Of a DNA stretch of 64,000 nt, positions 28,288 through 38,916 are shown piece by piece. Each line of letters begins with the position of its first letter. The first letter of the stretch is position 1. Origin of the DNA: Shewanella phaeophyticola (GTDB taxonomy: Bacteria > Pseudomonadota > Gammaproteobacteria > Enterobacterales > Shewanellaceae); assembly GCF_025398315.1 (NCBI RefSeq), contig NZ_JAODOQ010000001.1, positions 3,224,001-3,288,000 of the forward strand, given 5' to 3'. The position numbers and the translations under genes are program-made. The notes below the pieces were generated by a model. It worked only from the letters and a program-made list of their open reading frames with translations. It did not search any database and was not told the DNA's origin.

Positions 28288-29097
28288 CTAATCTAAAAAG
28301 CTGTTGTCTTGTGCCAGTACCACTTGATACATAGGTTGGAAATTGCCCCAGGTCACGAGATCAGATCCATTCATTTGGCGGGTTTTAGTGGCAATATCAT
28401 GACCAATAAGTTTAAGTTCTCCAGCCGCTTGTGCCAGTAATTGACTGTGACAGCAACTGTCTAGCATGACAAAATTTGCCGTCGCGGCATCAACAGACTT
28501 ACCGACGGTTAATAAACCATGATTTTGTAAAATAACCGCAGCATGGCCTTGTAGTGCCTCGGCAATCATATCGCCTTCAGACAAGTCAGCCACCACACCG
28601 GTAAAGGTGTCAAATACGCTGTGGTTTTCATAAAACATGCAGGCATCTTGCGAAATCGGCTTTAACAGCTCGCCTAATGCTGAAAATGCACGGCCATAAG
28701 TGGTATGGGCATGAGCCACCGCATTCACATCTGGGCGAGCATGGTGAATGCGAGAATGAATCGCAAATGCGGCATTATTAATCGGGTGCTTGCCCTCCAT
28801 AATGCTGCCTTTATGATTCACACGAACCAAATCTGACGCTCTGATTTTTGAGAAATGTACCGCCAATGGGTTAACCCAAAAGGTGTCTGGGTCAATACAA
28901 TCTCGTAGGGTAATGTGGCCTGCTAAGCCTTCGTCAAACCGGTAATGGGCAAACACTCTAAAGGCTGCGGCTAAACGCTGCTTTTCGTATTGCTGTTGCT
29001 GTTGAGGAGTATCGAATTTAGGCGGTAATGGCATCGGGTATTTATCGGTACCGATAGTCATTTTTTTAATTTGTAATGCTTCTTGCGATGTAGTCAT
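28288..29097 (-). CDS. Class II aldolase/adducin family protein
   Basis: A 269-residue protein. The AraD/FucA-like fold is seen in AAAFRVFAHYRFDEGLAGHITLRD, WVNPLAVHFSKI, the zinc-ligand HAHTTYGRAFSALG and the third ligand in ILQNHGLLTVG. The catalytic acid is not obvious, as in many eukaryote-like members annotated only as class II aldolase/adducin. It lies first in an operon with a BASS transporter, opposite a LysR gene, suggesting uptake and cleavage of an organic acid or hydroxy-acid. The substrate is inferred from context only. Confidence 0.85.
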   Translation of the reverse strand: MTTSQEALQIKKMTIGTDKYPMPLPPKFDTPQQQQQYEKQRLAAAFRVFAHYRFDEGLAGHITLRDCIDPDTFWVNPLAVHFSKIRASDLVRVNHKGSIMEGKHPINNAAFAIHSRIHHARPDVNAVAHAHTTYGRAFSALGELLKPISQDACMFYENHSVFDTFTGVVADLSEGDMIAEALQGHAAVILQNHGLLTVGKSVDAATANFVMLDSCCHSQLLAQAAGELKLIGHDIATKTRQMNGSDLVTWGNFQPMYQVVLAQDNSFLD

Positions 29098-29188
29098 GTT
29101 GAGTCTGCTTTTATTAGTTTAGTTTGACTTTAATTTAACCAAGCCTAAAATTAATTCAAATGATACTAACTCATAGATAACTATTAAT

Positions 29189-30097
29189 ATGCTGCATAGT
29201 AAGATAGATCTTAACTTATTTCTCATCATGGCTACGGTCTATCAGCAAGGTAGCATTACCACGGCTGCCAGTAAATTACACTTAACACAACCAGCGGTAA
29301 GCCATGCTATCGCTAGGCTGCGCACTAAATTTAACGACCCATTATTTACCCGTAATGGCCGAAAAATGCTGCCAACGCCCTTGTGCCAAAAAATTATTCC
29401 CGATGTGTTACAAGCAATGGATTTACTCAATCACACCCTATCGACCCCTGCCAATTTCGATATCCAACAGCACAAACGTGAAATTAAATTGGGGCTAAGA
29501 GACATACTAGAGTCGATGTTTTTTCCGGTTTTGGTGCCCGATTTACTCAACAATACACCAAACCTCACCTTAAATAGTCGCCAAATAAAACGCACAGAGC
29601 TTGAACCGTCATTGGCCCAACAAAGCTTAGACATTGTGATTGATGTGCTTATGCCCACCCATAAAGACATCAGGAGTAGCTTGATTTGCCACGAATCATT
29701 CTCGCTAGTTTGCCGTAAAAACCACCCAATATTGCAGCAACTTACCCTAGATAATTACGCCAACGCATCACATGCATTAGTCAGCTTAAAAGACTTTACC
29801 ATCGACACCGTCGACATGGCGCTCGCCACTCAGGGCATTACCCGCAACATTGCCTTGCGCTGCGAACACTACTTTGCCGCCATTAATGTGGTGAGCCAGT
29901 CAGATATGATCATGACCATGCCAAATAGTTACGCCATGTTGTTGCAACAATCGATGCCTATTGTGGTATCACCCTTACCCTTTGAGGTACCCGATTTGGC
30001 GGTGCACATATACTGGCACAAACAAGCCGATGACGATCCGGTCAATCAATGGATAAGACAAAAGCTCTTAACGATTTCAGCGCAATTGTTTGACTAA
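29189..30097 (+). CDS. LysR-type transcriptional regulator
   Basis: A 302-residue LysR regulator. The HTH is at about residues 6-65 (DLNLFLIMATVYQQGSITTAASKLHLTQPAVSHAIARLR, PLFTRNGRKMLPT). The C-domain resembles the NodD/PecT group (IKLGLRDILESMFFPVLVPDL, LDIVIDVLMP). It diverges from the aldolase/BASS pair across about 90 bases, so these are its likely target genes, regulated by the transported substrate. That link is inference. Confidence 0.88.
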   Translation: MLHSKIDLNLFLIMATVYQQGSITTAASKLHLTQPAVSHAIARLRTKFNDPLFTRNGRKMLPTPLCQKIIPDVLQAMDLLNHTLSTPANFDIQQHKREIKLGLRDILESMFFPVLVPDLLNNTPNLTLNSRQIKRTELEPSLAQQSLDIVIDVLMPTHKDIRSSLICHESFSLVCRKNHPILQQLTLDNYANASHALVSLKDFTIDTVDMALATQGITRNIALRCEHYFAAINVVSQSDMIMTMPNSYAMLLQQSMPIVVSPLPFEVPDLAVHIYWHKQADDDPVNQWIRQKLLTISAQLFD

Positions 30098-30208
30098 AAA
30101 AATAAAACCCTTTTTAGGTTTTGCCACGTTTACATAGATTAACAGCACGCTTTTAATCAACATAAGCGTACACACCTGAGCTAGTAATAAGAAACCGCGG
30201 AGTTATTA

Positions 30209-30925
30209 ATGAATAAACTATTACTCACCAGCCTCATTTCAAGCACGTTTTTTGCCTTAACCGCCACCAGCAGTGTAGCGACAATACAAGCAGCTGAGCT
30301 TAATTTTGCCCACATTGAAACGGTAGGCACCAGTACCATTGAAGCACAAGCCGACATGGCAATTATTAACGTGGAGGTATCAACTGAAGCGGCAAATGCT
30401 AAGTCGGCCAAAGATGAAGCTGACGAAGCAGTTAGCCAGTTTAGACAACGTTTACTTGAGGCGGGTATTGATGAAAAGCACATTCAAACCGCTAATCTTC
30501 AGCTGAATCCACAATATCGATATGTACAAAATGAACCAAAAACGTTGACAGGTTACAGTGCTAATCGACAAATCACTGTGACCGTAATGGACCTTAATAT
30601 GCTCAACGAACTGCTAGACAGCGCGTTAGTTGATGGACTTAATCAGGTGAATAATATTGAGCTCAAGTCGAGTAAAGAAGCAGACATGATGGCTCAAGCT
30701 CGTCAAGCCGCCATTAAAGACGCTAAGCAAAAAGCTGAGTCAATAGCCAAGGGATTTGGTGAGCAAGTGGCCGGGGTATGGCAGGTGAAGTATTTTCCAA
30801 GTCAATCTCATCAGCCAGAAATGTACCGCGCCAGCATGAAAATGAATGCCGACGTGGCGCAAACTTATCAACAAGGTCAAGTGACTGTTAGTGACAGTGT
30901 CGAAGCAATATTCAGGCTTAAGTAA
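30209..30925 (+). CDS. SIMPL domain (DUF541) periplasmic protein
   Basis: A 238-residue protein. The signal peptide ends near residue 29 (TIQAAE). The SIMPL domain starts at IETVGTSTIEAQADMAIINVEVSTEAANAKSAKDEADEAV. TANLQLNPQYRY and LTGYSANRQITVTVMDLN follow, with KDAKQKAESIAKGFG near the C-terminus. The family includes YggE, reported to help against oxidative stress; a molecular mechanism is not known. It is probably monocistronic, as a hairpin (30941-30982) follows. Confidence 0.85.
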   Translation: MNKLLLTSLISSTFFALTATSSVATIQAAELNFAHIETVGTSTIEAQADMAIINVEVSTEAANAKSAKDEADEAVSQFRQRLLEAGIDEKHIQTANLQLNPQYRYVQNEPKTLTGYSANRQITVTVMDLNMLNELLDSALVDGLNQVNNIELKSSKEADMMAQARQAAIKDAKQKAESIAKGFGEQVAGVWQVKYFPSQSHQPEMYRASMKMNADVAQTYQQGQVTVSDSVEAIFRLK

Positions 30926-30940
30926 CACAGTAATACGCAC

Positions 30941-30982
30941 AGACAGAGCCTAACTGGGCGAGCCCGTCAGTTCTGTCTGTAA
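30941..30982 (+). terminator. Probable terminator after the SIMPL gene
   Basis: Inverted repeat ACAGACAGA / TCTGTCTGT with an inner complementary pair (CTGGGC / GCCCGTCAG). The trailing sequence is AAGTGTTT, with only a weak T-tract, so efficiency is uncertain. Confidence 0.55.
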
Positions 30983-31336
30983 GTGTTTAAACAACATAAA
31001 CCTGCCATTTTACTGTACATAATCATAAACAATGGTGAAAAATTGTGACTTAACAGGTCTTACCATCGTTATTTTCATATTCATAACGCAATGTTAAATA
31101 TGAAATAAATTCAAACATGCTTTTTAATTACTACAAAAATGATCTAAATCACGTCTGAACATCCCCTAGCCAATTAAACTGAATTTATCAACAGTGGGTG
31201 CAGAAGCAACACCAAGGTTATCAAACGCAACCTGCAGAGCAGCATATCCACGCTAAAAATCTCCGATTTTGCAGTTATAACCGAGTATCGTCCAGCTTGT
31301 ACGCCCCATTTAATGCAGACTTAAAAAGGCTTTGTA
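30983..31336. promoter_or_regulatory. Formate dehydrogenase leader with a CRP/FNR-like site
   Basis: About 350 AT-rich bases before the formate dehydrogenase gene. At 31138-31151, ATGATCTAAATCAC resembles a CRP/FNR-family palindrome (TGA-N6-TCA), which would suit respiratory control. No RNA gene is visible. Confidence 0.45.
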
Positions 31337-34300
31337 ATGATTGACATCACCATAGACGGCGTAACCCTATCACTGCCTAAAGCAGATAGCTTACTCAAAG
31401 CCGCCACAGATGCTGGTATTAACATCCCTAGCTTGTGTGACTTTTCCCACAATCAAGCCAAGCAACACTGTAACTTGTGCCAAGTACAAATCAAAAACCA
31501 TGATGGTAGTTTAGGCTGTGCTCGTGCATGTGAAACCGCTCTAGAAACAGGCTTGGATGTGATTACCCAGTCAAGCTATTTAAGTAAAGTGCGCCAGCAA
31601 GCACTTAACGACATCTTAAGCGATCACTTTGCCGACTGTGAAGCACCATGCCAAACCGCCTGTCCTGCAGGTGTAGATGTGCAATCTTACCTTTACCACA
31701 TTGGCAAGGGCGACCATCACGAAGCCGTTAAAGTCATCAAGCAAACCTTGCCTTTACCCTTATCGATTGGCCGTGTTTGCCCAGCATTTTGTGAAGCGGA
31801 GTGTCGCCGAGGGCTTGTTGATGAACCTGTCGCCATTAGGCAACTCAAGCGTCATGCTGCTGATTTAGACTTAAATGACCTCGAGTCTTACGTACCACCC
31901 AAAGCACCCGCGACCAACAAGCGCGTGGCCATTATTGGTAGCGGCCCAGCAGGCTTAACCGCTGGGTATTACCTGTCAAATAACGGCCACGATGTCACCA
32001 TTATGGAGTCTGCCCCAAAAGCCGGCGGCTGGCTACGTTATGGTATTCCCGAGTACCGTTTACCTAAAGCGATTTTAGATAAAGAAATTGAACTGCTGAC
32101 TCGCAACGGCCTTAAGATTAAAACGGGCTGTGCATTGGTACGCGATACTAACTTAACTGAGTTAGTGGCTAATTATGATGCCGTTTGTCTGGCCATTGGC
32201 GCGCAAAAAGCGGTGCCAATGAACTACCCAGGTAGTGACTTACAAGGCTGCTATTTAGGTGTCGATTACTTACGCGATTATTGCACCGACAAAACATTAA
32301 TCACAGGTAAAAAAGTGGCCGTCATTGGTGGCGGTAATACCGCTATCGATTGTGCCCGCACCGCACTAAGAGATGGCGCCGACGTCACCTTAATCTATCG
32401 TCGTAGCCGTGAAGACATGCCCGCCGAACCATACGAAATCCACGAGGCCGAGGTTGAAGGAGTTAAGTTTCATTTTCTCACAAATCCAATTGAAAACCAC
32501 AGCGACAACCAAGGCCGTGTCAGTTCTGTCACTTTTGCAAAAATGGCATTGGGTGAGCCAGATGCCTCAGGTAGACGTTCGCCTAAAGCCACTGGCGAAA
32601 CATTTGAAGAAGCCTTCGACACCGTGATCCCTGCGGTATCTCAACAAGTCGATTTAGACTTTTTAGAAAAACCCGGAAATCAAATAGACACTGGCCACAT
32701 CGCTCTCAGCCGTTGGCACACTTTCTTGGGGTGTGAGCAAACCATGTCTGCTGGGGTTGAAAAACTGTTTGTTATTGGTGATTCTCGCACCGGCTCAGGC
32801 ACCGCTGTAGCCGCGGTTGCAGACGGCCGCAAAGCCGCTGAAGCGATTGAGGGCTTATTAACAGAAGGGTTAACCTGCCATTTAGAACCACAACAATTTA
32901 ACTCACGCAAAGCCAAAAAAACCGCATCGTTAGCGGCAAATACTTACCCTGAATTATACCCAGACACCTCGAAACGCCCGCGTTTGAAAATGCCCGAGCT
33001 AAACCAGCTCACACGCACGGTTAACTTTGCAGAAGTTGAACTCGGTTTTAAACCAGACAAAGCAATGCAAGAAGCAATGCGCTGCCTAGAATGTGCCTGC
33101 CAAGCCAACACCGACTGTAAATTACGCGACTATGCCACCGAATATAAAGTCGATAGTAATAGTATTGAACAGCCCCGCGCCCGTAAATTTAAAGTCGATA
33201 ATAGCGCCCCGTTTATCACCTTTGATGCCAATCGCTGCATCAGTTGTGGTGCCTGCGTTGAAGCTTGCCATCAGCAAAGTGGCCATAATGTGATTAGCTT
33301 TGCGCCCAATAGTTACCAAGCACTACCCGATGCAGCAGGTACAACAGACAGTCGCCGAAATGCACCACGCGTCGGCTTTAGCGCATCAATGAACGACAGC
33401 GATTGTGTGCAGTGTGGTAACTGTGTACAAGTGTGCCCAACGGGTGCATTAGTCGATGCCAGAGATAAAACTCAAGGTACACACCGAGCGCTAACCAAAA
33501 CCTCAACAGTATGTACTTATTGTGGTGTGGGATGTCGAATTGAGCTTCATGTTGATCAAGCCAAAAACCGCGTAATGCGCGTCACTGGCGACAACAACTC
33601 ACTGGTTAATGAAGGGATGTTATGCGTAAAAGGCCGCTCTGGTTTTGACTTTTTAAACAGCCCTAAGCGTCTTACCACGCCGTTAATCCGTAAAAATGGT
33701 CAGTTACAACCGGCAAGCTGGAGCGAAGCCATTAACTACATTGCCGAGCAACTTAAGCCGATTAAAGAGGCCGCTGGGTGCAAGTAAATTTGCCGCGTTA
33801 TCTTCAGCGAAATGCACCAACGAAGAAAACTATTTAATGCAAAAGTTTACTCGTAGCATTATGGGCACTAACAGCATCGACCACTGCGCAAGATTGTGTC
33901 ATTCATCATCAGTTGCAGGCTTATTCGACACCATTGGTGGTGGGGCAATGACCAATGATATTCCAAGCATAAAAGAGTCTGATGTTATTTTTATTATCGG
34001 CTCAGATACCACCAGCGCTCACCCTATTATTGCCTCTCACATTAAACGTGCTGTCAGCCAACATGGTGCGCGCTTAATTGTCGCAGATCCTAAAAAAACC
34101 ACCATAGCAGACAGTGCCACCCTCTATGTCTCCCATAAACCCGGCACAGATGTCATGCTGCTCAACGCTATCATGCAGCAAATTATTCTTAATAATTGGC
34201 AAGACCAAGATTACATTAATAATCGAGTTGAATATTACGAATTGCTTAAGCAAGAAGTGCTCAAACCTGCTTACAATCTTAAAAATGCGGCATTACTTAC

Positions 34301-35561
34301 CGGTGTCAGTGCTGAAGACATTGCCGAGATGGCAAAAATGATTGGTACCGCAACCAAAACGGCCATGTACTATGCAATGGGGATCACCCAACATACCACC
34401 GGCTATGACAACGTAGTCTCGACCTCTAATTTACAATTACTCTGTGGCAACATCGGCGTGGTCGGCGGCGGATTAAACCCACTGCGTGGCCAAAGTAACG
34501 TGCAAGGCGCTTGTGATATGGGCGCGTTACCCGATTTTTATCCGGGTTATCAAAAAATTAATAACCCCGCCAATAACGCCAAATTTGCCCATGCATGGGG
34601 TAACAACTCATTGCCTTCGACACCCGGTTATGCCGCTACAGAAATCATGCATGCCATCGTCAAAAATAAAATCGATGCCTTATATATATTGGGCGAAAAC
34701 CCAGTACTGAGCGACCCAGATCAGGCTCATGTGATTGCCGCACTCGAAAAAATTAACTTTATGGTCGTGCAAGATATCTTCTTAACCGAAACCGCCCAAA
34801 TGGCGCATGTAGTATTGCCTGCCAGCGCCTTTGCAGAAAAACAAGGTCACTTCACCAACACCGAACGCCGCGTACAACAACTTCGGGTAGCATTAACCCC
34901 ACCGGGTGATGCAATGCTCGACTGGCAAGTCATCCAAATGATCGCCAATAAACTCGATGCCAATTGGCAATATCAAAACGCCCAGGATATTTGGCACGAA
35001 ATCAACCAGGTTACCCCGCAATATCAAGGCTTAACTTGGCAACGTCTCGAGCATAAAGTAGATGGTTTGCAATGGCCATGTTTTGATGAACATCACCCCG
35101 GCACACCGGTTTTACATAGCGAAACCTTTTTACGCGGTAAAGGCCGCATGATCCCTGTCAGTTATCAATTCCCGGCTGAAATGCCCGATAGTGATTACCC
35201 ACTAATCTTGTCTACAGGGCGTTTATTGGAGCAGTTCCATACCGGCACCATGACCCGGAAAACCCCAGAACTTGATATTAAAGGGGCGCCAAGAGTGATG
35301 ATTTCGGTATATGACGCCGAGCAACTTGGGGTGAAAAATGGTGATATGTTAACCCTCAGCACGCGCCGAGGCGCCATTGAAATAGCAGCTTTTGTTACTA
35401 AACGAGCGCAAGTCGGGGTATTATTTTTACCCTTCCACTTTGCCGAATCTGCCGCAAATAAACTGACAATTAATGCATTAGACCCTATTGCAAAAATCCC
35501 TGAGTTTAAGGTGTGTTCAGTTAAAGCAGAAAAGTCACAACACACACTGACAGTGGCATAG
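31337..35561 (+). pseudogene. Fused NAD(P)-type formate dehydrogenase alpha subunit (one-base frameshift)
   Basis: One polypeptide of about 1,407 residues in the restored frame. Domains in order: 2Fe-2S ferredoxin (Cys34, 45, 48, 61); GltD-like FAD/NAD(P) module (GSGPAGLTAGYY near 200, GGGNTAIDCARTA near 337); two 4Fe-4S sites (CISCGACVEAC near 634, CVQCGNCVQVCP near 690); and the molybdopterin catalytic part (CTYCGVGC near 726, DHCARLCHSSSVAG with Cys in place of selenocysteine, then GGGLNPLRGQSNVQGACDMG). It would oxidise formate and reduce NAD(P)+ in one chain. The frame breaks at GGG (33776-33778); GG restores EAAGASKFAALSS. The C-terminal part then runs to 35561. Ribosome binding site AAGG precedes ATG. 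Confidence 0.88.
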
Positions 35562-35594
35562 TTTAAATGAGAAGTCGTAGTCGCAGCTGCCGCT

Positions 35595-35640
35595 AAAACC
35601 AAAATGCCTCGCCCTAATTAGGACGAGGCATTTTGGTTTT
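35595..35640. terminator. Bidirectional terminator
   Basis: Near-perfect palindrome AAAACCAAAATGCCTCG / CGAGGCATTTTGGTTTT around CCTAATTAGG. It serves the formate dehydrogenase gene and the convergent small membrane protein gene. Confidence 0.85.
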
Positions 35641-35677
35641 GTATCACATTACAATTAACCATTATTTACACTAAAAA

Positions 35678-35712
35678 CGATTAACGATTAACGATTAACG
35701 ATTAACCATTAA
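35678..35712. repeat. Heptanucleotide tandem repeat
   Basis: Four perfect copies of CGATTAA followed by one CCATTAA. The last copies overlap the stop codon and final residues of the convergent small membrane protein gene, so repeat-number changes could alter its C-terminus. Confidence 0.85.
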
Positions 35713-35923
35713 CCACTGTTGGCGCGATCTCGATATCTTTTTTAAGCACAAGCACAACCAGGTAAATCAAACCTAAAATAGGCACTATCGATAACCCTGC
35801 ACCAATCACACCAGCTAAAACCGGCGTTTGTGTTTTACGACGACCTAAGTAATAACAAATACAGCCCATGATTAACGCAAAAACAATAATCACTTGCCCA
35901 ACCAAAGTTGCATTAACATCCAT
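35702..35923 (-). CDS. Small membrane protein of unknown function
   Basis: A 73-residue protein with two predicted membrane helices (about 8-26 and 35-61), a basic loop GRRKTQTP between them and a short tail KKDIEIAPTVVNG. I do not recognise the family. The ATG is preceded by GGAGAGGG, a strong ribosome binding site, and the frame is maintained with protein-like composition, so it is probably real. The stop lies in a heptamer repeat. Confidence 0.65.
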   Translation of the reverse strand: MDVNATLVGQVIIVFALIMGCICYYLGRRKTQTPVLAGVIGAGLSIVPILGLIYLVVLVLKKDIEIAPTVVNG

Positions 35924-36150
35924 TTACCCTCTCCTCATTAACCAGATACAGCAAGCTAGCGCTTAATATTTAACATTAATATTACATCCATATATTACCC
36001 ACAGTAAAGTGGAGTATTATTTTTTACTAAACAGCGATATTATCGATACGGTTAACTCTTACCAGTGACGCACTAAACTTGCCATTTTGCTGAATTATCG
36101 GTAGTTTTAACCGCATTGAAAGACGTAAAAATAACAACAAAGGATTACGA

Positions 36151-36993
36151 ATGGGAAACATACTTTGGGTGGCCTCTTACCCTAAATCGGGTAACACTTG
36201 GGTACGCGCATTTTTAGAGAACTACATTCAAAATCAAGATCAACCTATCAACATTAATACGATGCACACCATTTCGACTGCTGAATCAGCAGCGCATCGT
36301 TATCAAGCTTATTTACCAAAAGATAAAGCCGCAACCACAGAGCTTACCTTAGAAGAAGTCAGTGTTTTACGCCCTCAAGTGCAAGCCGACATCGCCCATC
36401 AGGCACAAGGCACCACATTTGTAAAAACCCACAACTATTTAGGCGAGTACAACGGCCAACCATTGCATAACTCTTCAGTTACCTCTGGGGCGATTTATGT
36501 TGTGCGTAATCCACTTGATGTGGTGATTTCGATGGCTAATTACTTTGATTACACCATAGATGAAGCCATTGCCTACATGGCAGAAGAAATGACAGGTACC
36601 CCAAACGAGGCAGCGCATGTTCCACAAATTATTACCTCGTGGTCGATGCATGTATCGAGCTGGACAAGCGACGATACCTCAAAGCTCATTTTACGTTATG
36701 AAGACATGCTAGATGACCCTAAAAAAGTCTTCCGCAAAGTTGAGTCATTTTTAGGCTTAAAGAAAGATCCTGCAAGGCTTAAAAATGCCATTAAGCATTC
36801 ATCATTTGCCCAATTAAAAGCTCAAGAAGCCAAACGTGGATTTGTTGAAAAGCATGAAAATGCCAATGCCTTCTTTAGAAAAGGTGGTAAGCATCAATGG
36901 CAATCACAGCTCACACCAGAGCAAGTCAAACGCATTGTTGATACCCATTACGAACAAATGAAGCGTTTTAAGTATTTACCTGCTGGAATGTAA
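36151..36993 (+). CDS. Sulfotransferase (PAPS-dependent)
   Basis: A 280-residue soluble protein. The 5'-phosphosulfate loop is VASYPKSGNTWVRAF (residues 7-21), and the 3'-phosphate site is YVVRNPLDVVISMANYFD around 116-133. FRKGGKHQWQSQL near the C-terminus matches the RKGxxGdW motif. It transfers sulfate from PAPS to an unknown acceptor. No polysaccharide or PAPS synthesis genes adjoin, so it acts as a lone accessory enzyme. ATG 36151 has AAAGGA upstream. It is followed by a terminator. Confidence 0.9.
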   Translation: MGNILWVASYPKSGNTWVRAFLENYIQNQDQPININTMHTISTAESAAHRYQAYLPKDKAATTELTLEEVSVLRPQVQADIAHQAQGTTFVKTHNYLGEYNGQPLHNSSVTSGAIYVVRNPLDVVISMANYFDYTIDEAIAYMAEEMTGTPNEAAHVPQIITSWSMHVSSWTSDDTSKLILRYEDMLDDPKKVFRKVESFLGLKKDPARLKNAIKHSSFAQLKAQEAKRGFVEKHENANAFFRKGGKHQWQSQLTPEQVKRIVDTHYEQMKRFKYLPAGM

Positions 36994-37012
36994 CTTAAAA
37001 CAGTCAAACATA

Positions 37013-37050
37013 AAAAAACGTCCTATTGCCGCAGCACTAGGACGTTTTTA
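37013..37050 (+). terminator. Rho-independent terminator after the sulfotransferase gene
   Basis: Stem AAAACGTCCTA / TAGGACGTTTTT with a 12-base loop and flanking A/T runs, so it can serve both the sulfotransferase and the convergent lgt gene. Confidence 0.82.
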
Positions 37051-37069
37051 TTAGGTTCACCACCTACGA

Positions 37070-37881
37070 CTAGCGTTGCTTGCGATAAGCCATCACTAAC
37101 AACACCACACCAGTTAATAAAAATGGCAAACTTAGCCATTGGCCAGCACTTAACATCGACTCATGGTAAGCAGCCTGGCTGACTTTAACGCTTTCTATTG
37201 CAATACGCGCACTAAATACCGACACTAAAAACACCCCAAAAATGGCACCGTGTTTTTGCTTCATATTGGTGTATTTGTAAATGGCGTAAAGACCAATAAA
37301 AATCACTAAGTATGCGAGTGATTCATACAGCTGCGCCGGGTGGCGCGGCAACATATCAACCCGTTTAAAAATAATGCCCCAAGGCTGATTCGTCGGTTCG
37401 CCTAAAATTTCAGAGTTAGCAAAATTAGCCATACGCACAAAAAAGCCAAATATTGCTGTTGCTATAGCTAAACGATCAAGCAAAAACAAAAACGGCAGTT
37501 TCACTTGGCGTTGATAATAATACAAGGCCAATATGGCACCTAAACCACCGCCATGGCTGGCTAACCCCCTTCCCAAATGGCCAGAATTTTAAGTGGATTA
37601 GCAAAATAATATCCAGGGTCATAAAAAACACAGTGGGCTAAACGAGCACCAACAATAATGCCCACAACGCAATACACCAAAAGATTATCTAACGACTCAA
37701 CATCAAGTCCCTCTTTTGTATAAATCCGTTTCATCACCTGAAAACCAGTGGCAATCGCTAACGCAAAAAGTGCACCATACCAATGTACAGTTAAGCCCAT
37801 AAACGAAACTAATATAGGGTCAAAATCCCAGACGATGTGTTCCAAACTGCCTACTCCGATTGCAATGTTGTTTGATCGCAT
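37070..37881 (-). pseudogene. lgt: Prolipoprotein diacylglyceryl transferase Lgt (one-base frameshift)
   Basis: Two frames make one Lgt: the first has WYGALFALAIATGF and ends at LAIWEGG. The second continues LASHGGGLGAILALYY and contains the signature VRMANFANSEILGE, then RHPAQLYE. Restoring one base in a run of five C (37565-37569) gives IWEGGLASHGGG. The enzyme attaches diacylglycerol to the lipobox Cys of prelipoproteins in the inner membrane. It is normally essential, and this window encodes at least three lipoproteins, so the break is almost certainly a sequence error. The start may be the TTG of LEHIVWDFD rather than the ATG at 37881. Confidence 0.9.
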
Positions 37882-38031
37882 TATGCTAAAACAACTTTAC
37901 GACAGATGATACGTAACTGTAGAGAAAGTTTCATCAATCTGAGTGAGGTAAATTAACAATGAAGCAGTAAATAAGGTAACATTTAGTGTAATCGATGCTA
38001 AATATCCTGATTGTAAGAGTTAACCCAATTA

Positions 38032-38895
38032 ATGACCGATAAAACCGAATACCACATTGATGTGCTTGAGCACAGTACTGATGCAATTAATCTGCTGGCA
38101 CAAGCAAGTGGTTTAGGTAAGCAAGTATTAAAAGATGCCATGCAAAAAGGCGCTATTTGGCACAGCCATGGTAAACAAACCAACCGTATTCGGCGGGCCA
38201 AAAAACCACTGCAAGCGGGCGATAAACTGCATCTTTATTACAATCAATACATACTCGATGAACAAGTCACACCTGCAGAGCTGTTATTTGATGAAACTGA
38301 CTACAGTGTATGGTACAAGCCTTACGGCATGCGCTGCCAGGGGTCAAAGTGGAGCGACCACACCACCATTAATCGTTTTGCTGAGCTAAACATGCAGCCC
38401 CAGCGCAATGCATTTATAATTCATCGCCTTGACCGTGCTGCCACAGGGCTATTAATTCTCGGTCACAGTAAAAAAGCCACTGCCGCTATCGCTAAATTAT
38501 TTGAAACGCGCGCATTAGAAAAACACTACGAAGTAATTGTTCACGGCAAGTTTTCCAGTGAAACAGTACAAATTGACACCCCTGTCGATAACAAGCCAGC
38601 GCTGTCTCATGCAACATTAATCACTTATCATTCAAGGCTCAATCAATCTAAAGTACAGGTCAAAATCGACACGGGGCGAAAGCATCAAATTCGCATTCAT
38701 ATGGCCAGCTTAGGCCATCCGGTGGTGGGCGATCGTTTACACGGCGAGGCCGATATCACTGCGCCCGACCTTAAATTAACCTCGTGTTATTTTACATTTC
38801 AGTGCCCGTTAACGGCTAAGCAGAAAGTCTTTGAACTGCCTGAAAAGTATCGCCCCCAATTTGCAGATAGCAACGCTGAACACTGCATTAACTGA
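38032..38895 (+). CDS. RluA-family pseudouridine synthase
   Basis: A 287-residue protein. An N-terminal S4-like part (ALGKQVLKDAMQKGAIW region, LQAGDKLHLYY) is followed by the synthase domain with YKPYGMRCQG and the catalytic motif AFIIHRLDRAATGLLIL (Asp in HRLDR). VKIDTGRKHQIRIHMASLGHPVVGD and LTSCYFTF close it. It converts uridines in rRNA or tRNA to pseudouridine; the target site cannot be read from sequence. It diverges from lgt across about 150 bases. Confidence 0.88.
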   Translation: MTDKTEYHIDVLEHSTDAINLLAQASGLGKQVLKDAMQKGAIWHSHGKQTNRIRRAKKPLQAGDKLHLYYNQYILDEQVTPAELLFDETDYSVWYKPYGMRCQGSKWSDHTTINRFAELNMQPQRNAFIIHRLDRAATGLLILGHSKKATAAIAKLFETRALEKHYEVIVHGKFSSETVQIDTPVDNKPALSHATLITYHSRLNQSKVQVKIDTGRKHQIRIHMASLGHPVVGDRLHGEADITAPDLKLTSCYFTFQCPLTAKQKVFELPEKYRPQFADSNAEHCIN

Positions 38896-38916
38896 CTTTT
38901 ACCATAGGAAATATTT

